Assembly: GCF_018607995.1 (NCBI RefSeq)
Contig: NZ_JABBAL010000015.1
Coordinates: 135,078-199,077, forward strand
Source: Planktotalea sp.
Lineage (GTDB): Bacteria; Pseudomonadota; Alphaproteobacteria; Rhodobacterales; Rhodobacteraceae
Direction of reading: 5' to 3'
Length of the DNA: 64,000 nt
Below are positions 26,668-36,075 of this stretch, in pieces. The stretch's first letter is position 1, and each line of letters starts with the position of its first letter. The translations under genes were made by a program, and so were the position numbers. A model generated the notes under the pieces. It ran no database searches. It saw nothing but the letters and a program-made list of their open reading frames with translations, and was not told where the DNA came from.

Positions 26668-27936
26668 CTAGGTTTTTTGGGACTTTGGCCAAATGACTGC
26701 GGGTAGAATTGTCCCGACGCAATCGCCAAACCCGATGTTAAAACCGTCGCCACGCGCGGCGCCACGCAGGGTCATGGTGTCGCCATCTTCAAGGAAACCG
26801 CGCGTTTCGCCTGTGTCCAGCGTGAACGGTTCGCGGCCTGCCCAGCTTAGTTCCACGAGCGAGCCGTATTCAGAGCGATCCGCGCCAGAGATTGTGCCAG
26901 AACCCAGCAAATCCCCCACTGTCATCGCACAACCGCTGCTCGCATGATGGGCCAATTGCTCGGCGGCTGAGTAATACATGCAATTGTAGTTGGTCTTCGC
27001 AATAGAACTTGCCTTAGCTGCGCCTTGGGGCTGCATCAGCACCTCTAGTTCGATATCATAAAGGCCATCTTTGGTGCCGTTGAGATAAGGTAAAAGCGTG
27101 AAGTCACGCGCGGGTGTTGGTGCGCGGAACGCCTCGAGTGCGGCAGCGGTCACAATCCAAGGGCTAATGGTCGTGCTAAAGGCTTTGCCCTGAAACGGAC
27201 CAAGCGGCTGGTATTCCCAGCCTTGGATGTCACGCGCAGACCAATCGTTTAAAAGCACATAGCCGAAGATCATTTCATCGGCCTGATCCACGGTGATGGG
27301 TTGGCCAAGATCGCTGCTTTTGCCAACAATCGCTCCCATTTCAAGTTCGATATCAAGGCGTTTAGAGGGGCCAAAACTCGGCATCTCCGCATCGGGTGCT
27401 TTGGTCTGACCATTGGGGCGGTGGATGTCCGTGCCTGACACTACAATGGAGGACGCACGCCCGTTGTAACCTATTGGGATATTGAGCCAGTTTGCAGGCA
27501 AGCTGGCCGCGCCGCGCAAGATTGCACCCATGTTTTGTGCGTGCTGACGGCTTGCGAAAAAGTCGGTGTATTCGGCTACAAGGAAAGGCATATGCAGATC
27601 GACATTTGCGCGTGGCACAAGCATGTCTTTTGCAATCACCTCGTCCTTGGATCCGGTTGCCAGGATCTCGGTAAGACGCGCGCGCAGGGCAGCCCATGTG
27701 TCGTGGCCCGCTTCCATGACTTCATTCCAGAAGGGTACATCTAACACTGGATCTGCGCTCAGATCGATCAGGCCCGCCTCTTCGGCTGCATGGCAATCAA
27801 GGATCATATCACCAATCGCGACACCGCACCTTGGCTCTAGACCGTCTATCGAGAACACGCCATAAGGCAGGTTGTTCAACGGGAAATCGGTCTCGGCCGA
27901 GTTGGCTGAAGCCACCCAAGAAAATTCTAGTGTCAT
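26668..27936 (-). CDS. fahA: Fumarylacetoacetase
   Basis: Last enzyme of homogentisate (tyrosine/phenylalanine) breakdown; hydrolyses fumarylacetoacetate to fumarate and acetoacetate. The 422-residue protein has the eukaryote-like two-domain FAH: N-terminal LNNLPYGVFSIDGLEPRCGV, then catalytic core VAEYTDFFASRQHAQNMGAI, LDIELEMGAIVGK, VLLNDWSARDIQGWEYQPLG, FQGKAFSTTISPWIV and GDLLGSGTISG. Starts 56 bases after hmgA stop; same operon. An A/T-rich hairpin straddles its stop codon (26658-26681) and may end transcription. Confidence 0.95.
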   Translation of the reverse strand: MTLEFSWVASANSAETDFPLNNLPYGVFSIDGLEPRCGVAIGDMILDCHAAEEAGLIDLSADPVLDVPFWNEVMEAGHDTWAALRARLTEILATGSKDEVIAKDMLVPRANVDLHMPFLVAEYTDFFASRQHAQNMGAILRGAASLPANWLNIPIGYNGRASSIVVSGTDIHRPNGQTKAPDAEMPSFGPSKRLDIELEMGAIVGKSSDLGQPITVDQADEMIFGYVLLNDWSARDIQGWEYQPLGPFQGKAFSTTISPWIVTAAALEAFRAPTPARDFTLLPYLNGTKDGLYDIELEVLMQPQGAAKASSIAKTNYNCMYYSAAEQLAHHASSGCAMTVGDLLGSGTISGADRSEYGSLVELSWAGREPFTLDTGETRGFLEDGDTMTLRGAARGDGFNIGFGDCVGTILPAVIWPKSQKT

Positions 27937-27957
27937 AGGTCATCCTTTGGTCGCCCT

Positions 27958-27971
27958 GTGTGACATCACAC
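27958..27971. promoter_or_regulatory. Inverted repeat GTGTGA-CA-TCACAC between hmgA and fahA
   Basis: Six-base arms around a two-base spacer, 22 bases upstream of fahA. The arms resemble the half-site of the GntR operator at 26281, though that palindrome has no spacer. It could be a regulator site or an mRNA hairpin; sequence alone does not decide. Confidence 0.3.
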
Positions 27972-27992
27972 GAGGGTCACAGTGGTGTTGCT

Positions 27993-29354
27993 TTACTTCT
28001 TGCCGGGTATGCCGTCGAATTTCTTTTCGATATCATCCCAGCAATCGATGTAGTCATCTTGAAGCGGCGCTTCGTTCGCGGCGAAGGGCGTCAGGTGTTG
28101 CGGGAAGCGGGTCTCGAACATGAAGGACATGGTGTTGTCCAGCTTATGCGGTTTGAGATCCGCATTGGACGCGCCTTCAAAGGCATTTTTGTCTGGTCCA
28201 TGCGGAATCATCATGTTGTGCAGGCTCATCCCGCCAGGGATGAAGCCTTTGGGCTTCGCGTCATATCGACCGTATATGTTGCCCATCAATTCGGACATGA
28301 TGTTCTTGTGATACCAAGGAGGGCGAAACGTATCCTCTGCCACCATCCAGCGTTCGCGAAACAGCACGAAATCAATATTTGCGGTGCCTTCCTGACCAGA
28401 GGGCGCGCTCAAGACCGTGTAAATCGACGGATCAGGATGATCAAAGAGGATTGCACCAACGGGGCAATAGGTCGTGAGATTGTATTTGTAGGGCGCATAG
28501 TTGCCGTGCCACGCGACCACGTCCAAAGGCGAATGACCGATCTTGGTTTCATGAAACTGGCCGCACCATTTGATGATCACGATTGAAGGCGCATCGCGGT
28601 CCTCGAACGCGGCGACCGGCGCTTTGAAATCGCGACGGTTTGCCAAGCAATTCGCGCCAATCGGACCACGACTCGGTAGGTCGAATTTCTGACCGTAGTT
28701 TTCGCAAATAAACCCACGCGCAGGCCCGTCGAGTACTTCCACACGATAAAGGAGGCCACGTGGAATGATCGCAATCTCTTGTGGGGCAACGTCAAGCACG
28801 CCAAGTTCCGTACAAAAACGCAGATGGCCTTCTTGCGGTACGATCAACAACTCTGAATCAGCGGAAAAGAAGTAGGCGTCTTTCATGCTCTCGGTGACCA
28901 GATAAACGTGGCTCGCCATGCCGATCTGTGTGTTCACATCGCCCGCAGTCGTCATGGTGCGCATACCTGTGAGCCAAGTCAAACTCTGCTCTGAATGTGG
29001 CACAGGATCCCAGCGATACTGCCCAAGGCTGACAACGCCAGGATCAATATATGGCGCGGATTTCCAGTAGGGCAGGTCGATCTTGGTGTAGCGATGGGAG
29101 TGTTTGACAGAAGGGCGAATACGGTAGCACCATGTGCGCTCGTTCTGATGGCTTGGGGCGGTGAAAGCGGTGCCGCTTAGCTGCTCGCCGTAAAGACCGT
29201 AATTGCATTTTTGTGGGCTGTTCATTCCTTGGGGCAATGCGCCGGGCAGGGCTTCGGTTTCAAAATCATTGCCAAAGCCCGGCATGTATCCGGGGGTCGT
29301 GCCCGTTGGTGTCTGCGCCAAAGTCAGTATAGAGGATTTGATTTTCGTACTCAT
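27993..29354 (-). CDS. hmgA: Homogentisate 1,2-dioxygenase
   Basis: Opens the aromatic ring of homogentisate to maleylacetoacetate, using non-heme iron. The 453-residue protein starts [12 protein letters not shown] (29354, with GAGG upstream) and shows [52 protein letters not shown] and [23 protein letters not shown] sequence (here FRPPWYHKN) with iron-binding His and Glu residues; [15 protein letters not shown] is also family-typical. It heads the hmgA-fahA operon. A maleylacetoacetate isomerase gene is not in the window. Confidence 0.96.
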   Translation of the reverse strand: MSTKIKSSILTLAQTPTGTTPGYMPGFGNDFETEALPGALPQGMNSPQKCNYGLYGEQLSGTAFTAPSHQNERTWCYRIRPSVKHSHRYTKIDLPYWKSAPYIDPGVVSLGQYRWDPVPHSEQSLTWLTGMRTMTTAGDVNTQIGMASHVYLVTESMKDAYFFSADSELLIVPQEGHLRFCTELGVLDVAPQEIAIIPRGLLYRVEVLDGPARGFICENYGQKFDLPSRGPIGANCLANRRDFKAPVAAFEDRDAPSIVIIKWCGQFHETKIGHSPLDVVAWHGNYAPYKYNLTTYCPVGAILFDHPDPSIYTVLSAPSGQEGTANIDFVLFRERWMVAEDTFRPPWYHKNIMSELMGNIYGRYDAKPKGFIPGGMSLHNMMIPHGPDKNAFEGASNADLKPHKLDNTMSFMFETRFPQHLTPFAANEAPLQDDYIDCWDDIEKKFDGIPGKK

Positions 29355-29430
29355 GGCCGAAACCTCGCGTTGCGTCACTCGAATTTACAAAACCGCGATA
29401 GCATATTGTAGTTGAGCCGCCTAGTTAGGC

Positions 29431-30240
29431 TTAGAAGTCGACGGTCACATCCGGCAAGTTCAGCGATTTTATCAGGTCGCGCAATTCCTGACGCGCTGCG
29501 ATGTTGGAGATGTTCATCTTTTTGACGCCCACATCCTTGAGATCCAGCAGAGTCAAACCACGCGGAAACAGCTCGCGAAAGATCACACGTTCATTGAAGC
29601 CCGGTGCAACACGAAAGCCGATGCGTTTGGCAAGTTGCCCAATCGCGGCTTCCATCTTTTGTTTGTTCACCATGTTCTGCGGGCCCATCCGATTGCGCAG
29701 CACGATCCAGTCAATCGGTCGCAGCTTCGCTTGTGAACGCAATTGGCGCGCACTCCAAACCATTTCGGAATAGACCGAAGGGCCTTTGATCTTAAGGCCG
29801 TCCGTGTCCGTATGGGCCAGCAGGTCGAAATCAACAAAACTGTCATTCAAAGGCGTGATCAGCGTATCGGCAAGCGAATGCGCGACTTGGCTGAGGCGCG
29901 TGTGAGAACCCGGGCAATCGATCACAATGAAGTCGCTGTTGGGTTCAAGTGTGGCAACTGCCGCCGATAAGCGGTGGTCATTTATGTTCTCGCCTTCGCG
30001 CAGGTTATTTTGACCAATCTCTGGCAGCTCGTGGTAGTCGGGGCTAGGCAGGTCGATCCCTTGATCGCTCAGGAACGATCTGCGGTTCGCCACATAGCGC
30101 CCAAAGGTTTTCTGGCGCAAATCCAGATCCAACACGCCAACCTTATGGCCCATGCGCACAAGTGCGGTCGCCACATGCATCGAAACAGTGGACTTGCCAG
30201 CCCCGCCTTTTTCGTTTCCGACTACGATAATATGCGCCAT
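29431..30240 (-). CDS. mipZ: MipZ, division-plane positioning ATPase
   Basis: ParA-like P-loop ATPase that forms a polar gradient and keeps FtsZ from assembling near the chromosome origins; it replaces MinCD in many alphaproteobacteria. The 269-residue protein has the deviant Walker A GNEKGGAGKSTVSMHVA at residue 7, the MipZ-specific LDLDLRQKTFGRYVANRRSF, Walker B FIVIDCPGSH, and NRMGPQNMVNKQKME near 185. A plasmid ParA would lack the LDLRQ and RY-NR features. Monocistronic by spacing. Confidence 0.93.
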   Translation of the reverse strand: MAHIIVVGNEKGGAGKSTVSMHVATALVRMGHKVGVLDLDLRQKTFGRYVANRRSFLSDQGIDLPSPDYHELPEIGQNNLREGENINDHRLSAAVATLEPNSDFIVIDCPGSHTRLSQVAHSLADTLITPLNDSFVDFDLLAHTDTDGLKIKGPSVYSEMVWSARQLRSQAKLRPIDWIVLRNRMGPQNMVNKQKMEAAIGQLAKRIGFRVAPGFNERVIFRELFPRGLTLLDLKDVGVKKMNISNIAARQELRDLIKSLNLPDVTVDF

Positions 30241-30344
30241 GCGATGGGTTCCTTGAGCTCTTATGAATAACGGAATTAGAGCAAGTCCCGATCAAGGGGA
30301 AGAGGCCGCGCGCGCCATTTTGGAAACCGCAGTTTTGCAGTCAC

Positions 30345-30995
30345 TTAGCCTGTGAGCGGCAAACGGGTGATTTGCACAAAGTGACCATCAGCGCGTTCGC
30401 CGACCAGCGTCAGGTGCGATAGCACAAAGGGCGCGGGCAAAAGCGGTGTGAAAACGCGGGATGCCTCGGCGCGTATCACTTGGTTGAGCGGCTCTTTGAG
30501 AGGCCCTGTTAGTGTCACATGAAACTGATAGTCGTCCATCACGTAAGGATATCCCCAGCGATGCAGATTTGCGATTTGCGCGTCGCTGAGACGGGATTTC
30601 ATTCGGCGTGCAATGGCGTCTTTGGTGAGTGGAGCGCGAAAAGTATCCATGTCGCGCACGATGGTGCTTGCGAGTGATTTGAGGGCTGTGTCATCGCCGT
30701 TGATGGTCAGGGCAAGAAAACGACCAATAGATTGGAGCTGTAGCGCGCCTAGTGTGACGGGGCTTAACGTTGAGCAACGTGTGGTGAAAGCCTGTTTCAG
30801 GTCGGCTTCGCTCTTGCCATTCGCCAAATTAAACGGCGCTTTTGCAGTGGCGTGAAACCCGTATTTGCGAGGGCGTTTTGTATAGTCCCCAGCGGTATGT
30901 TCGCACGCTTGCGCTATGTCCCAACCGAGCCATTTTGCACCCATTTCTCCAAGTGCTCCGTCAAACGTGTAATAGATCCCATAACGCTCAAACAT
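30345..30995 (-). CDS. DUF1045 protein, 2H-phosphoesterase-like
   Basis: A 216-residue DUF1045 protein with the paired histidine motifs of the 2H phosphoesterase fold: KYGFHATAKAPFNL near residue 60 and YQFHVTLTGPL near 160. DUF1045 proteins are often found with phosphonate (phn) genes, but no phn gene is nearby here. I use MFERYGIYYTF as start; the longer frame extends into the upstream EamA gene. The start overlaps the EamA stop by eight bases. Confidence 0.85.
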   Translation of the reverse strand: MFERYGIYYTFDGALGEMGAKWLGWDIAQACEHTAGDYTKRPRKYGFHATAKAPFNLANGKSEADLKQAFTTRCSTLSPVTLGALQLQSIGRFLALTINGDDTALKSLASTIVRDMDTFRAPLTKDAIARRMKSRLSDAQIANLHRWGYPYVMDDYQFHVTLTGPLKEPLNQVIRAEASRVFTPLLPAPFVLSHLTLVGERADGHFVQITRLPLTG

Positions 30996-31869
30996 CGCGT
31001 GCCTTTCGCGTAGCAAGGTACACGCCAAGGGATGCGACTGCCAAGCCGAGCCATGCAATGGGTGGCATCACTTCGCCCAGCAGGAACCATGCGATCAGGG
31101 TGGCAAGGGGCGGCACCATGAAGAAGAGCGCCGACACGCGGCTAACATCGCCCGCGCGGATCATTGCGAGCAGTAGGCCGACAGCGATGAGCGAGTTGCC
31201 GATCACAAGGTAGGCGAGCGCTGCGATGAAGGCACCGCTCCACTCCACCTCGAAGCTGTTTTGCAGCGCAAGTGCGGGGAGGATGCCGATGAAGCCCGCG
31301 CTGTAGCCGATGAGGTTTGATGTGACGGGATGATGGTTTAGGCCAAAGCGTTTCTCCCAAAGCGATCCGCTGGTGATGCCAAGAAGTGCAATGGCGGCGC
31401 AGCTTAACCCGAAGAGCGTCGGTGGCTCGATATCTGTGCGCGATCCGACCACTAAAAGGGTGCCGCACAGACCCAGTGCAAGTCCGATCCAACTACGTCG
31501 CCCGATGACCTCGAGGCTCCAGATTGGGGCTATAAGGGCGACGAGAATTGGTTGAAAAGACATGAGCAAAGCGCCCGTGCCTGCGCCCACGCCCGATTCA
31601 AACGCAAAGTAATTCATCCCGAAGTAAACCGCTTGGATTAGAAACCCGACAAGCGCCAGATGCGCCCACTCAACGCGGGTTTTTGGCAAAGGGGGGCGGA
31701 TAAGCGCAAAGAGTACGGCCATGATCGCGATCACGCAGCCAAAGCGCAAGGCAAGCAACGTCATGGGGTCCGTGTAGAGCAGGCCGATTTTGGCGACCGA
31801 ATAACCCATGGACCAAAGCGCGAGAAAGATGAATGGTGCGAGGACGAGCCAGAGGGGGCGTGCTTGCAT
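30988..31869 (-). CDS. EamA/DMT-superfamily transporter
   Basis: A 293-residue drug/metabolite-type permease with ten hydrophobic segments in two EamA repeats, the second marked by LIGYSAGFIGILPALAL and ISALFFMVPPLATLIAWFLLGE-like sequence (here SRVSALFFMVPPL). Such proteins export amino acids, metabolites or drugs; the substrate is unknown. Coupled to the DUF1045 gene by an eight-base overlap. Confidence 0.88.
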   Translation of the reverse strand: MQARPLWLVLAPFIFLALWSMGYSVAKIGLLYTDPMTLLALRFGCVIAIMAVLFALIRPPLPKTRVEWAHLALVGFLIQAVYFGMNYFAFESGVGAGTGALLMSFQPILVALIAPIWSLEVIGRRSWIGLALGLCGTLLVVGSRTDIEPPTLFGLSCAAIALLGITSGSLWEKRFGLNHHPVTSNLIGYSAGFIGILPALALQNSFEVEWSGAFIAALAYLVIGNSLIAVGLLLAMIRAGDVSRVSALFFMVPPLATLIAWFLLGEVMPPIAWLGLAVASLGVYLATRKARDV

Positions 31870-32012
31870 GCTGGTGGCTCTCGATTGGCTAGTTACAGAT
31901 CTTAGCGTAAGTCCTGCGCCTAATGATTTTCGATGTCCAGAGATCGACGCTAATTTTGGCCAAGACTACTTTCGGCATTATGAAAACACCCTTGTTCTAA
32001 GATCCAGATGCG

Positions 32013-32978
32013 TTAAGAAAACTGCTCTGCCTGCTGGCGCGCCAAAATCCCCATTGTGGCCGCGACCAAGCGAGACACCGTTAGTCCGCCCAATCCATCG
32101 ATATCTACTTCTGGCATGATTTCTACAAAGTCGACCGCTGCAATGTGTCCGCGTTCCGCTGCGCCATTGATCAGCTCCAAGGCTTGATAATAGCTCAAAC
32201 CACCCGGCGAGCGGCCTATCGTATTAGGAGCAATGGACGGGTCAAGCGCGTCGATATCGATGCACAAGATGACGTTCGCCCCCACGTCTATCTGCTCAAT
32301 AACCTGCCTCATCCCACGGGCATGAATATCGGGGCCTGTGAAGAAAATGCTCCCCCATGCAACCGCGTCTTCATAGTCAGACGAATGCCCAGAACCGATC
32401 CCGCGGGCACCAACCTGAATGATCTTTTCGATGTGATCCATTTCTGATGCGCGCCGCATGGTCGAGGACAATCCCATATTTTCGCCCATATGCGTGTCGC
32501 GCCAATCAATGTGCGCATCTATCTGTAAAACAGTATATTTTTTCCCTGTGCCGCCCATCGCTTGCAGCATCGGAATGGGAATTGAATCATCCCCACCCAC
32601 GACCATCGGGATGACACCACAAGCCAGAACAGAGGCCACAGTTTCTTGGATCGTTTGGCGATTATTTGGAAAATCAGTGCCGCTCCATGGCAGGTCACCG
32701 CAATCGACGGCGCGTTTGGTGCCTTCTGGAAAAGTTGGCCCCCCTAGATCAAAATTGTGTCGGTTTATGTTGGCAGTCAGCGACGCAATTGCTTGGCGAA
32801 GCGATTCAGGCCCATTTTGTGCATAGGCACCAACAGAGCCGTAAGGCGTCGCGCAAGGGGCTCCTATGAAAGCCGAAGATGCGTCAATATTCGTTAGGTC
32901 TTTGCAAGCGGGCAATCCTAGAAAGGTCTCCGCATTGGTTGCTCCGAATAGCGCAGCGAGGTCCGGTTTTTGTGCCAT
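32013..32978 (-). CDS. Agmatinase-like ureohydrolase
   Basis: A 321-residue arginase-fold enzyme expected to hydrolyse a guanidino compound to urea. Manganese-site motifs: VVGGDDSIPIP, VLQIDAHIDWRD (D-A-H-x-D), and CIDIDALDPSIAP. The first motif has Asp where agmatinases and arginases normally have His (GGDHS), so one metal ligand differs; this may mark a subfamily with another guanidino substrate. I use MAQKPDLAALFG as start; the longer frame is non-coding sequence. Monocistronic, downstream of the rpmE terminator. Confidence 0.85.
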   Translation of the reverse strand: MAQKPDLAALFGATNAETFLGLPACKDLTNIDASSAFIGAPCATPYGSVGAYAQNGPESLRQAIASLTANINRHNFDLGGPTFPEGTKRAVDCGDLPWSGTDFPNNRQTIQETVASVLACGVIPMVVGGDDSIPIPMLQAMGGTGKKYTVLQIDAHIDWRDTHMGENMGLSSTMRRASEMDHIEKIIQVGARGIGSGHSSDYEDAVAWGSIFFTGPDIHARGMRQVIEQIDVGANVILCIDIDALDPSIAPNTIGRSPGGLSYYQALELINGAAERGHIAAVDFVEIMPEVDIDGLGGLTVSRLVAATMGILARQQAEQFS

Positions 32979-33119
32979 CGAGGTTCTCTTTTTGTTAAAG
33001 CTCAAGTCTGCAGGCATAGAGGACACTGTCAACAATAATGCGATTGGTTGCAACAAGAGGTGGGCATTATAGCGTCGCGCAATGGGCCCTGAATCAGACG
33101 TCTCGCGTCCTTTTGAGCG

Positions 33120-33155
33120 CCAAAACGCAAAACGCCGCCCCAAAAAGGAGCGGCG
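33120..33155 (-). terminator. Rho-independent terminator after rpmE
   Basis: On the minus strand a nine-pair stem CGCCGCTCC / GGGGCGGCG with a five-T loop (33155-33133) is followed by TTTTGCGTTTTGG. It lies 28 bases after the rpmE stop and closes the ffh-to-rpmE gene run. Confidence 0.75.
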
Positions 33156-33183
33156 CTTCGTAAAATCCGAAAGAGTGCTAAGC

Positions 33184-33405
33184 TTAGAAGCCCAGACCTT
33201 CGTACTTCTTCTTAAACTTGGAAACACGTCCGCCAGCATCCATCAAGCGTGTGCCGCCACCTGTCCACGCAGGGTGCGCGGATGGGTCGATGTCGAGCGC
33301 GAGCTGGTCGCCCTCTTTGCCATATGTGGATTTCATCTGGTGAATCGTACCATCGGTCATCTTCACGTTGATGATGTGGTAATCTGGGTGAATATCGTTT
33401 TTCAT
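33184..33405 (-). CDS. rpmE: 50S ribosomal protein L31
   Basis: The 73-residue L31 starts [20 protein letters not shown] and has [11 protein letters not shown] and [13 protein letters not shown]. It lacks the four cysteines of zinc-binding L31, as usual for the alphaproteobacterial form. It follows rplS by 11 bases and is the last gene before the terminator. Confidence 0.97.
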   Translation of the reverse strand: MKNDIHPDYHIINVKMTDGTIHQMKSTYGKEGDQLALDIDPSAHPAWTGGGTRLMDAGGRVSKFKKKYEGLGF

Positions 33406-33416
33406 CAGTGCGCTCC

Positions 33417-33791
33417 TTAGCCTTTGAGTGGCTTGTAGTTTGTATCTTCTGCGATACGTGCGGATTTACCGCGGCGTGAGCGCAGATAGTACAGCTTGGC
33501 GCGGCGAACACGGCCACGGCGCACAACTGTGATGCTGTCGACGTTGGTGGAGTGCAATGGGAACACACGTTCCACGCCTTCACCGAATGAGATTTTGCGA
33601 ACTGTGAAAGAACCCGCGATGCCCTTGCCGTTTTTGCGGCCAATGCACACACCTTCGTAGTTCTGAACACGAGAGCGCGTGCCCTCGGTTACTTTGTAGC
33701 CAACGCGAATGGTGTCGCCAGCTTTGAAATCGGGAATGTCTTTCCCGAGTGCGGAGACCTGTTCGGCCTCCAATTGTGCGATAAGATTCAT
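33417..33791 (-). CDS. rplS: 50S ribosomal protein L19
   Basis: Protein at the 30S-50S interface. The 124-residue product starts [20 protein letters not shown] and carries the L19 core [42 protein letters not shown] and [18 protein letters not shown]. Follows trmD by 51 bases in the conserved rpsP-rimM-trmD-rplS order. Confidence 0.98.
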   Translation of the reverse strand: MNLIAQLEAEQVSALGKDIPDFKAGDTIRVGYKVTEGTRSRVQNYEGVCIGRKNGKGIAGSFTVRKISFGEGVERVFPLHSTNVDSITVVRRGRVRRAKLYYLRSRRGKSARIAEDTNYKPLKG

Positions 33792-33842
33792 GTCCTATCT
33801 CCTATGTATGCTCGCGGTTGTTCCGCAAAGGTTTATGCGTCC

Positions 33843-34664
33843 TCAGAGCTCTTGGTCTTCATTCGGGTCCCTGTTGTGCGCTGCACACCAAGCCCGCCAG
33901 AGGTCAGGTCGACGTTCTTTTGTTAGCCTTTCGGCCATAGCCTGCCGCCAGTCAGAAATTTTCGCATGATGGCCGGACTGAAGTATTTCCGGTATCGCAC
34001 GATCCTTCCAGATCGCAGGTTTCGTATACTGAGGATGCTCCAATAACCCATGCGAGAACGATTCGTCCTGCGTGGAATCATAGTTCCCAAGCACGCGCGG
34101 TATAAGCCGCACAGTTGCATCAATCAAGGCCTGCGCTGCAATCTCGCCGCCTGTGAGAATAAAGTCACCAAGGGAGACTTCTTCGATGTCGTATTCTTCG
34201 ATCACACGCTCATCAACACCCTCGAAACGTCCGCAAAGCAACGTGATTCCATCACACGCCGCAAAGCGCTGCGCCATCTTCTGATCTAGGCGCTTGCCAC
34301 GCGGGGAAAGATAGACGCGCGGCCAATTTCCACGCTCAGATTCTGCCGCCTTATCAAGCGCTTTGCCCAGCACGTCCGCCCGCAAAACCATCCCCGCGCC
34401 GCCGCCTGCAGGCGTGTCATCCACGTTGTGATGTTTGGTTTCCCCGAAAGGGCGCAGATCAATCGTTTCCATCTGCCACAGCCTTTCTTGCAAGGCTTTG
34501 CCTGTGAGGGATGCACCAAGAACGCCGGGGAAAGCATCAGGAAACAAGGTGATAATCTGCGCGCGCCACACGCCTGCTAGTTCCGGTGTTGGCGTCATCA
34601 ACTCGCGTGGCTTAAAGGTTGGACGGATCGCTTTGCGACCATGAGAGCGGGGAGTATCAGTCAT
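33843..34664 (-). CDS. trmD: tRNA (guanine-N1-)-methyltransferase
   Basis: Methylates G37 of tRNAs to prevent frameshifting. The 273-residue SPOUT enzyme shows IITLFPDAFPGVLGASLTG, VDDTPAGGGAGMVLRADVL, ITLLCGRFEGVDERVIEEYD and SLGDFILTGGE, the trefoil-knot SAM site. It has a basic 30-residue N-terminal extension (MTDTPRSHGRKAIRPTFKPR) compared with the E. coli protein, common in Rhodobacterales. One base separates it from the pentapeptide-repeat gene. Confidence 0.97.
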   Translation of the reverse strand: MTDTPRSHGRKAIRPTFKPRELMTPTPELAGVWRAQIITLFPDAFPGVLGASLTGKALQERLWQMETIDLRPFGETKHHNVDDTPAGGGAGMVLRADVLGKALDKAAESERGNWPRVYLSPRGKRLDQKMAQRFAACDGITLLCGRFEGVDERVIEEYDIEEVSLGDFILTGGEIAAQALIDATVRLIPRVLGNYDSTQDESFSHGLLEHPQYTKPAIWKDRAIPEILQSGHHAKISDWRQAMAERLTKERRPDLWRAWCAAHNRDPNEDQEL

Positions 34665-34665
34665 A

Positions 34666-35349
34666 TCAAAGTACCTTTAACCCCAGTTGCCCAAGCAGAT
34701 CAGCGGCTTGGCGTTTGGAGATGATCGCGCCTTTGAAACAACGCGCGTCGCTCATTTGAAGGCCGCCAAGGTCGGAATTGCGCAGGTCCGCACCCTGGAA
34801 ATTGGCCTCACTTACATTGCTTTCGCGCAGGGAGCATTCATCGAAAAGTGCGTCGCTAAAATCGCCGCCTGTGAGGTCGGCTTGATCGAAATTCACCGCA
34901 TTGAGGGTCGCATCGCGGAGGGTGATTTTTTGCATTTGGGACAGGCCAAGATTACATTCTTTGAACGCCAGCTCACTTGTCGTGGTGTCAGTGAAATCCA
35001 CGCCGAGCATTTTGCAACCTTCAAACGCCACATCCGTGAATTGGCTGTGCTTGAAGCTGGTGTTGCTTAGGTCATTGTCCTTAAAGAAAACTTGCGAAAA
35101 ACGCGCGAAACGAAAGCTGTTTTCCACGCTACGGCATCCCGAGACCACCACATCTTCGAGGATGCAGTGATCGAGATTGGTGTGGAGTAAATCACATTTC
35201 TCAAAGCGCCATCCTGCAAGATCGGCTTCGGCGAAATCGACGCCAGTCAACGAACAGCTTTGCAAGTGAACAGGCACACCGTGGCGCAACAAATCGGCAA
35301 TATTACCACTGGTCAATGCCTGCTCTGAAAGGGTGCGCGGATCGCTCAT
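34666..35349 (-). CDS. Pentapeptide-repeat protein
   Basis: A 227-residue protein built of A(D/N)LxX-type five-residue repeats through most of its length (GVDFAEADLAGWRFEKCDLL, DLSNTSFKHSQFTDVAFEG, AVNFDQADLTGGDFSDALFD, EANFQGADLRNSDLGG), forming a right-handed beta-helix. The short C-terminus has ISKRQAADLLGQLG. Such proteins include DNA-mimic gyrase-protection proteins, but no function can be claimed here. Its start immediately follows the rimM stop, and trmD follows at once, so it is locked in the ribosome-maturation operon. Confidence 0.9.
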   Translation of the reverse strand: MSDPRTLSEQALTSGNIADLLRHGVPVHLQSCSLTGVDFAEADLAGWRFEKCDLLHTNLDHCILEDVVVSGCRSVENSFRFARFSQVFFKDNDLSNTSFKHSQFTDVAFEGCKMLGVDFTDTTTSELAFKECNLGLSQMQKITLRDATLNAVNFDQADLTGGDFSDALFDECSLRESNVSEANFQGADLRNSDLGGLQMSDARCFKGAIISKRQAADLLGQLGLKVL

Positions 35350-35856
35350 TTATTCAAACAGACCTAACGGAGGGTCTGTGACAATGCGACCTGCTTTGAG
35401 GTCAACTGTGGGTACAGCGTCCAAAGTAAACGGTAGCAAAACGGCTGTTTTCAGGTTGGGGCCATGTACTTCCAGCAGGTCACCTGCGCCGTGGTTCTGG
35501 ACATTCTTCACACGGCCAAGCGCGACGCCGCCTGTGTCAACGACCTCAAGCCCTTCGAGGTCGGTGTGGTAATATTCGTCATCGGGCAGATCGGGCAGTT
35601 GAGCGCGTTGCGCAAACAGTTTTTGGCCGCTGAGTGCGTCAGCATCTTCCTTACTGCTCACGTTAGAAAAGCGCGCGGAATAGCCGTTTTTCACGGGGCC
35701 AAGTAGGGTCAAATTCAAAGTGCGTCCATTGTCTAGACGCAAAGGGTTATAGTCAGCAATATCAGAGGGCTGTGCACAAAAACTTTTGATGCGCACATCA
35801 CCTTTGACGCCAAACGCGCCACCAATGGAACCGACACAAATCAGATCATCACTCAT
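35350..35856 (-). CDS. rimM: 16S rRNA processing protein RimM
   Basis: Assists maturation of the 30S head by binding S19. The 168-residue protein has the N-terminal beta-barrel ([19 protein letters not shown]) and the C-terminal PRC-barrel ([40 protein letters not shown]). Start MSDDLICVG overlaps the stop of the upstream 47-residue gene as ATGA; longer frames are wrong. Confidence 0.96.
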   Translation of the reverse strand: MSDDLICVGSIGGAFGVKGDVRIKSFCAQPSDIADYNPLRLDNGRTLNLTLLGPVKNGYSARFSNVSSKEDADALSGQKLFAQRAQLPDLPDDEYYHTDLEGLEVVDTGGVALGRVKNVQNHGAGDLLEVHGPNLKTAVLLPFTLDAVPTVDLKAGRIVTDPPLGLFE

Positions 35857-35996
35857 TTTGAAACTCCTCGACATATGCCGCTTTTCATGGTGCCGCCCGC
35901 GTCCACACATTTATCGAGCGCTGCGTTTCGTTCAGAAAAAACACCAAGCACGAATGCAATGCCGAACATGATTGGAAGGCGGATCAAGCGGAACAT
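35853..35996 (-). CDS. 47-residue membrane microprotein between rpsP and rimM
   Basis: ATG 35996 opens a frame for [40 protein letters not shown] and ICRGVSK, ending with a TGA that overlaps the rimM ATG. One N-terminal membrane helix or uncleaved signal is followed by a short tail with two cysteines. Translational coupling and the clean helix argue that it is real. I recall similar tiny proteins (helix, ERN, CxDAGG) at this spot in other Rhodobacterales but cannot check. Function unknown. Confidence 0.7.
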   Translation of the reverse strand: MFRLIRLPIMFGIAFVLGVFSERNAALDKCVDAGGTMKSGICRGVSK

Positions 35997-36009
35997 ATCA
36001 AATCATCCA

Positions 36010-36047
36010 ACAATAGAAAAAGAAAAGACGGCGCCACTACAGCGCCG
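36010..36047 (-). terminator. Hairpin terminator/attenuator after rpsP
   Basis: On the minus strand CGGCGC-TGTAGTG-GCGCCG (36047-36029) is followed by TCTTTTCTTTTT. It lies 29 bases after the rpsP stop and 14 bases before the microprotein start, so it probably trims the ratio of S16 to the downstream rimM-trmD part. Confidence 0.7.
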
Positions 36048-36075
36048 CCCTTTATTCTTGAGAAGGCAGAGCGGT

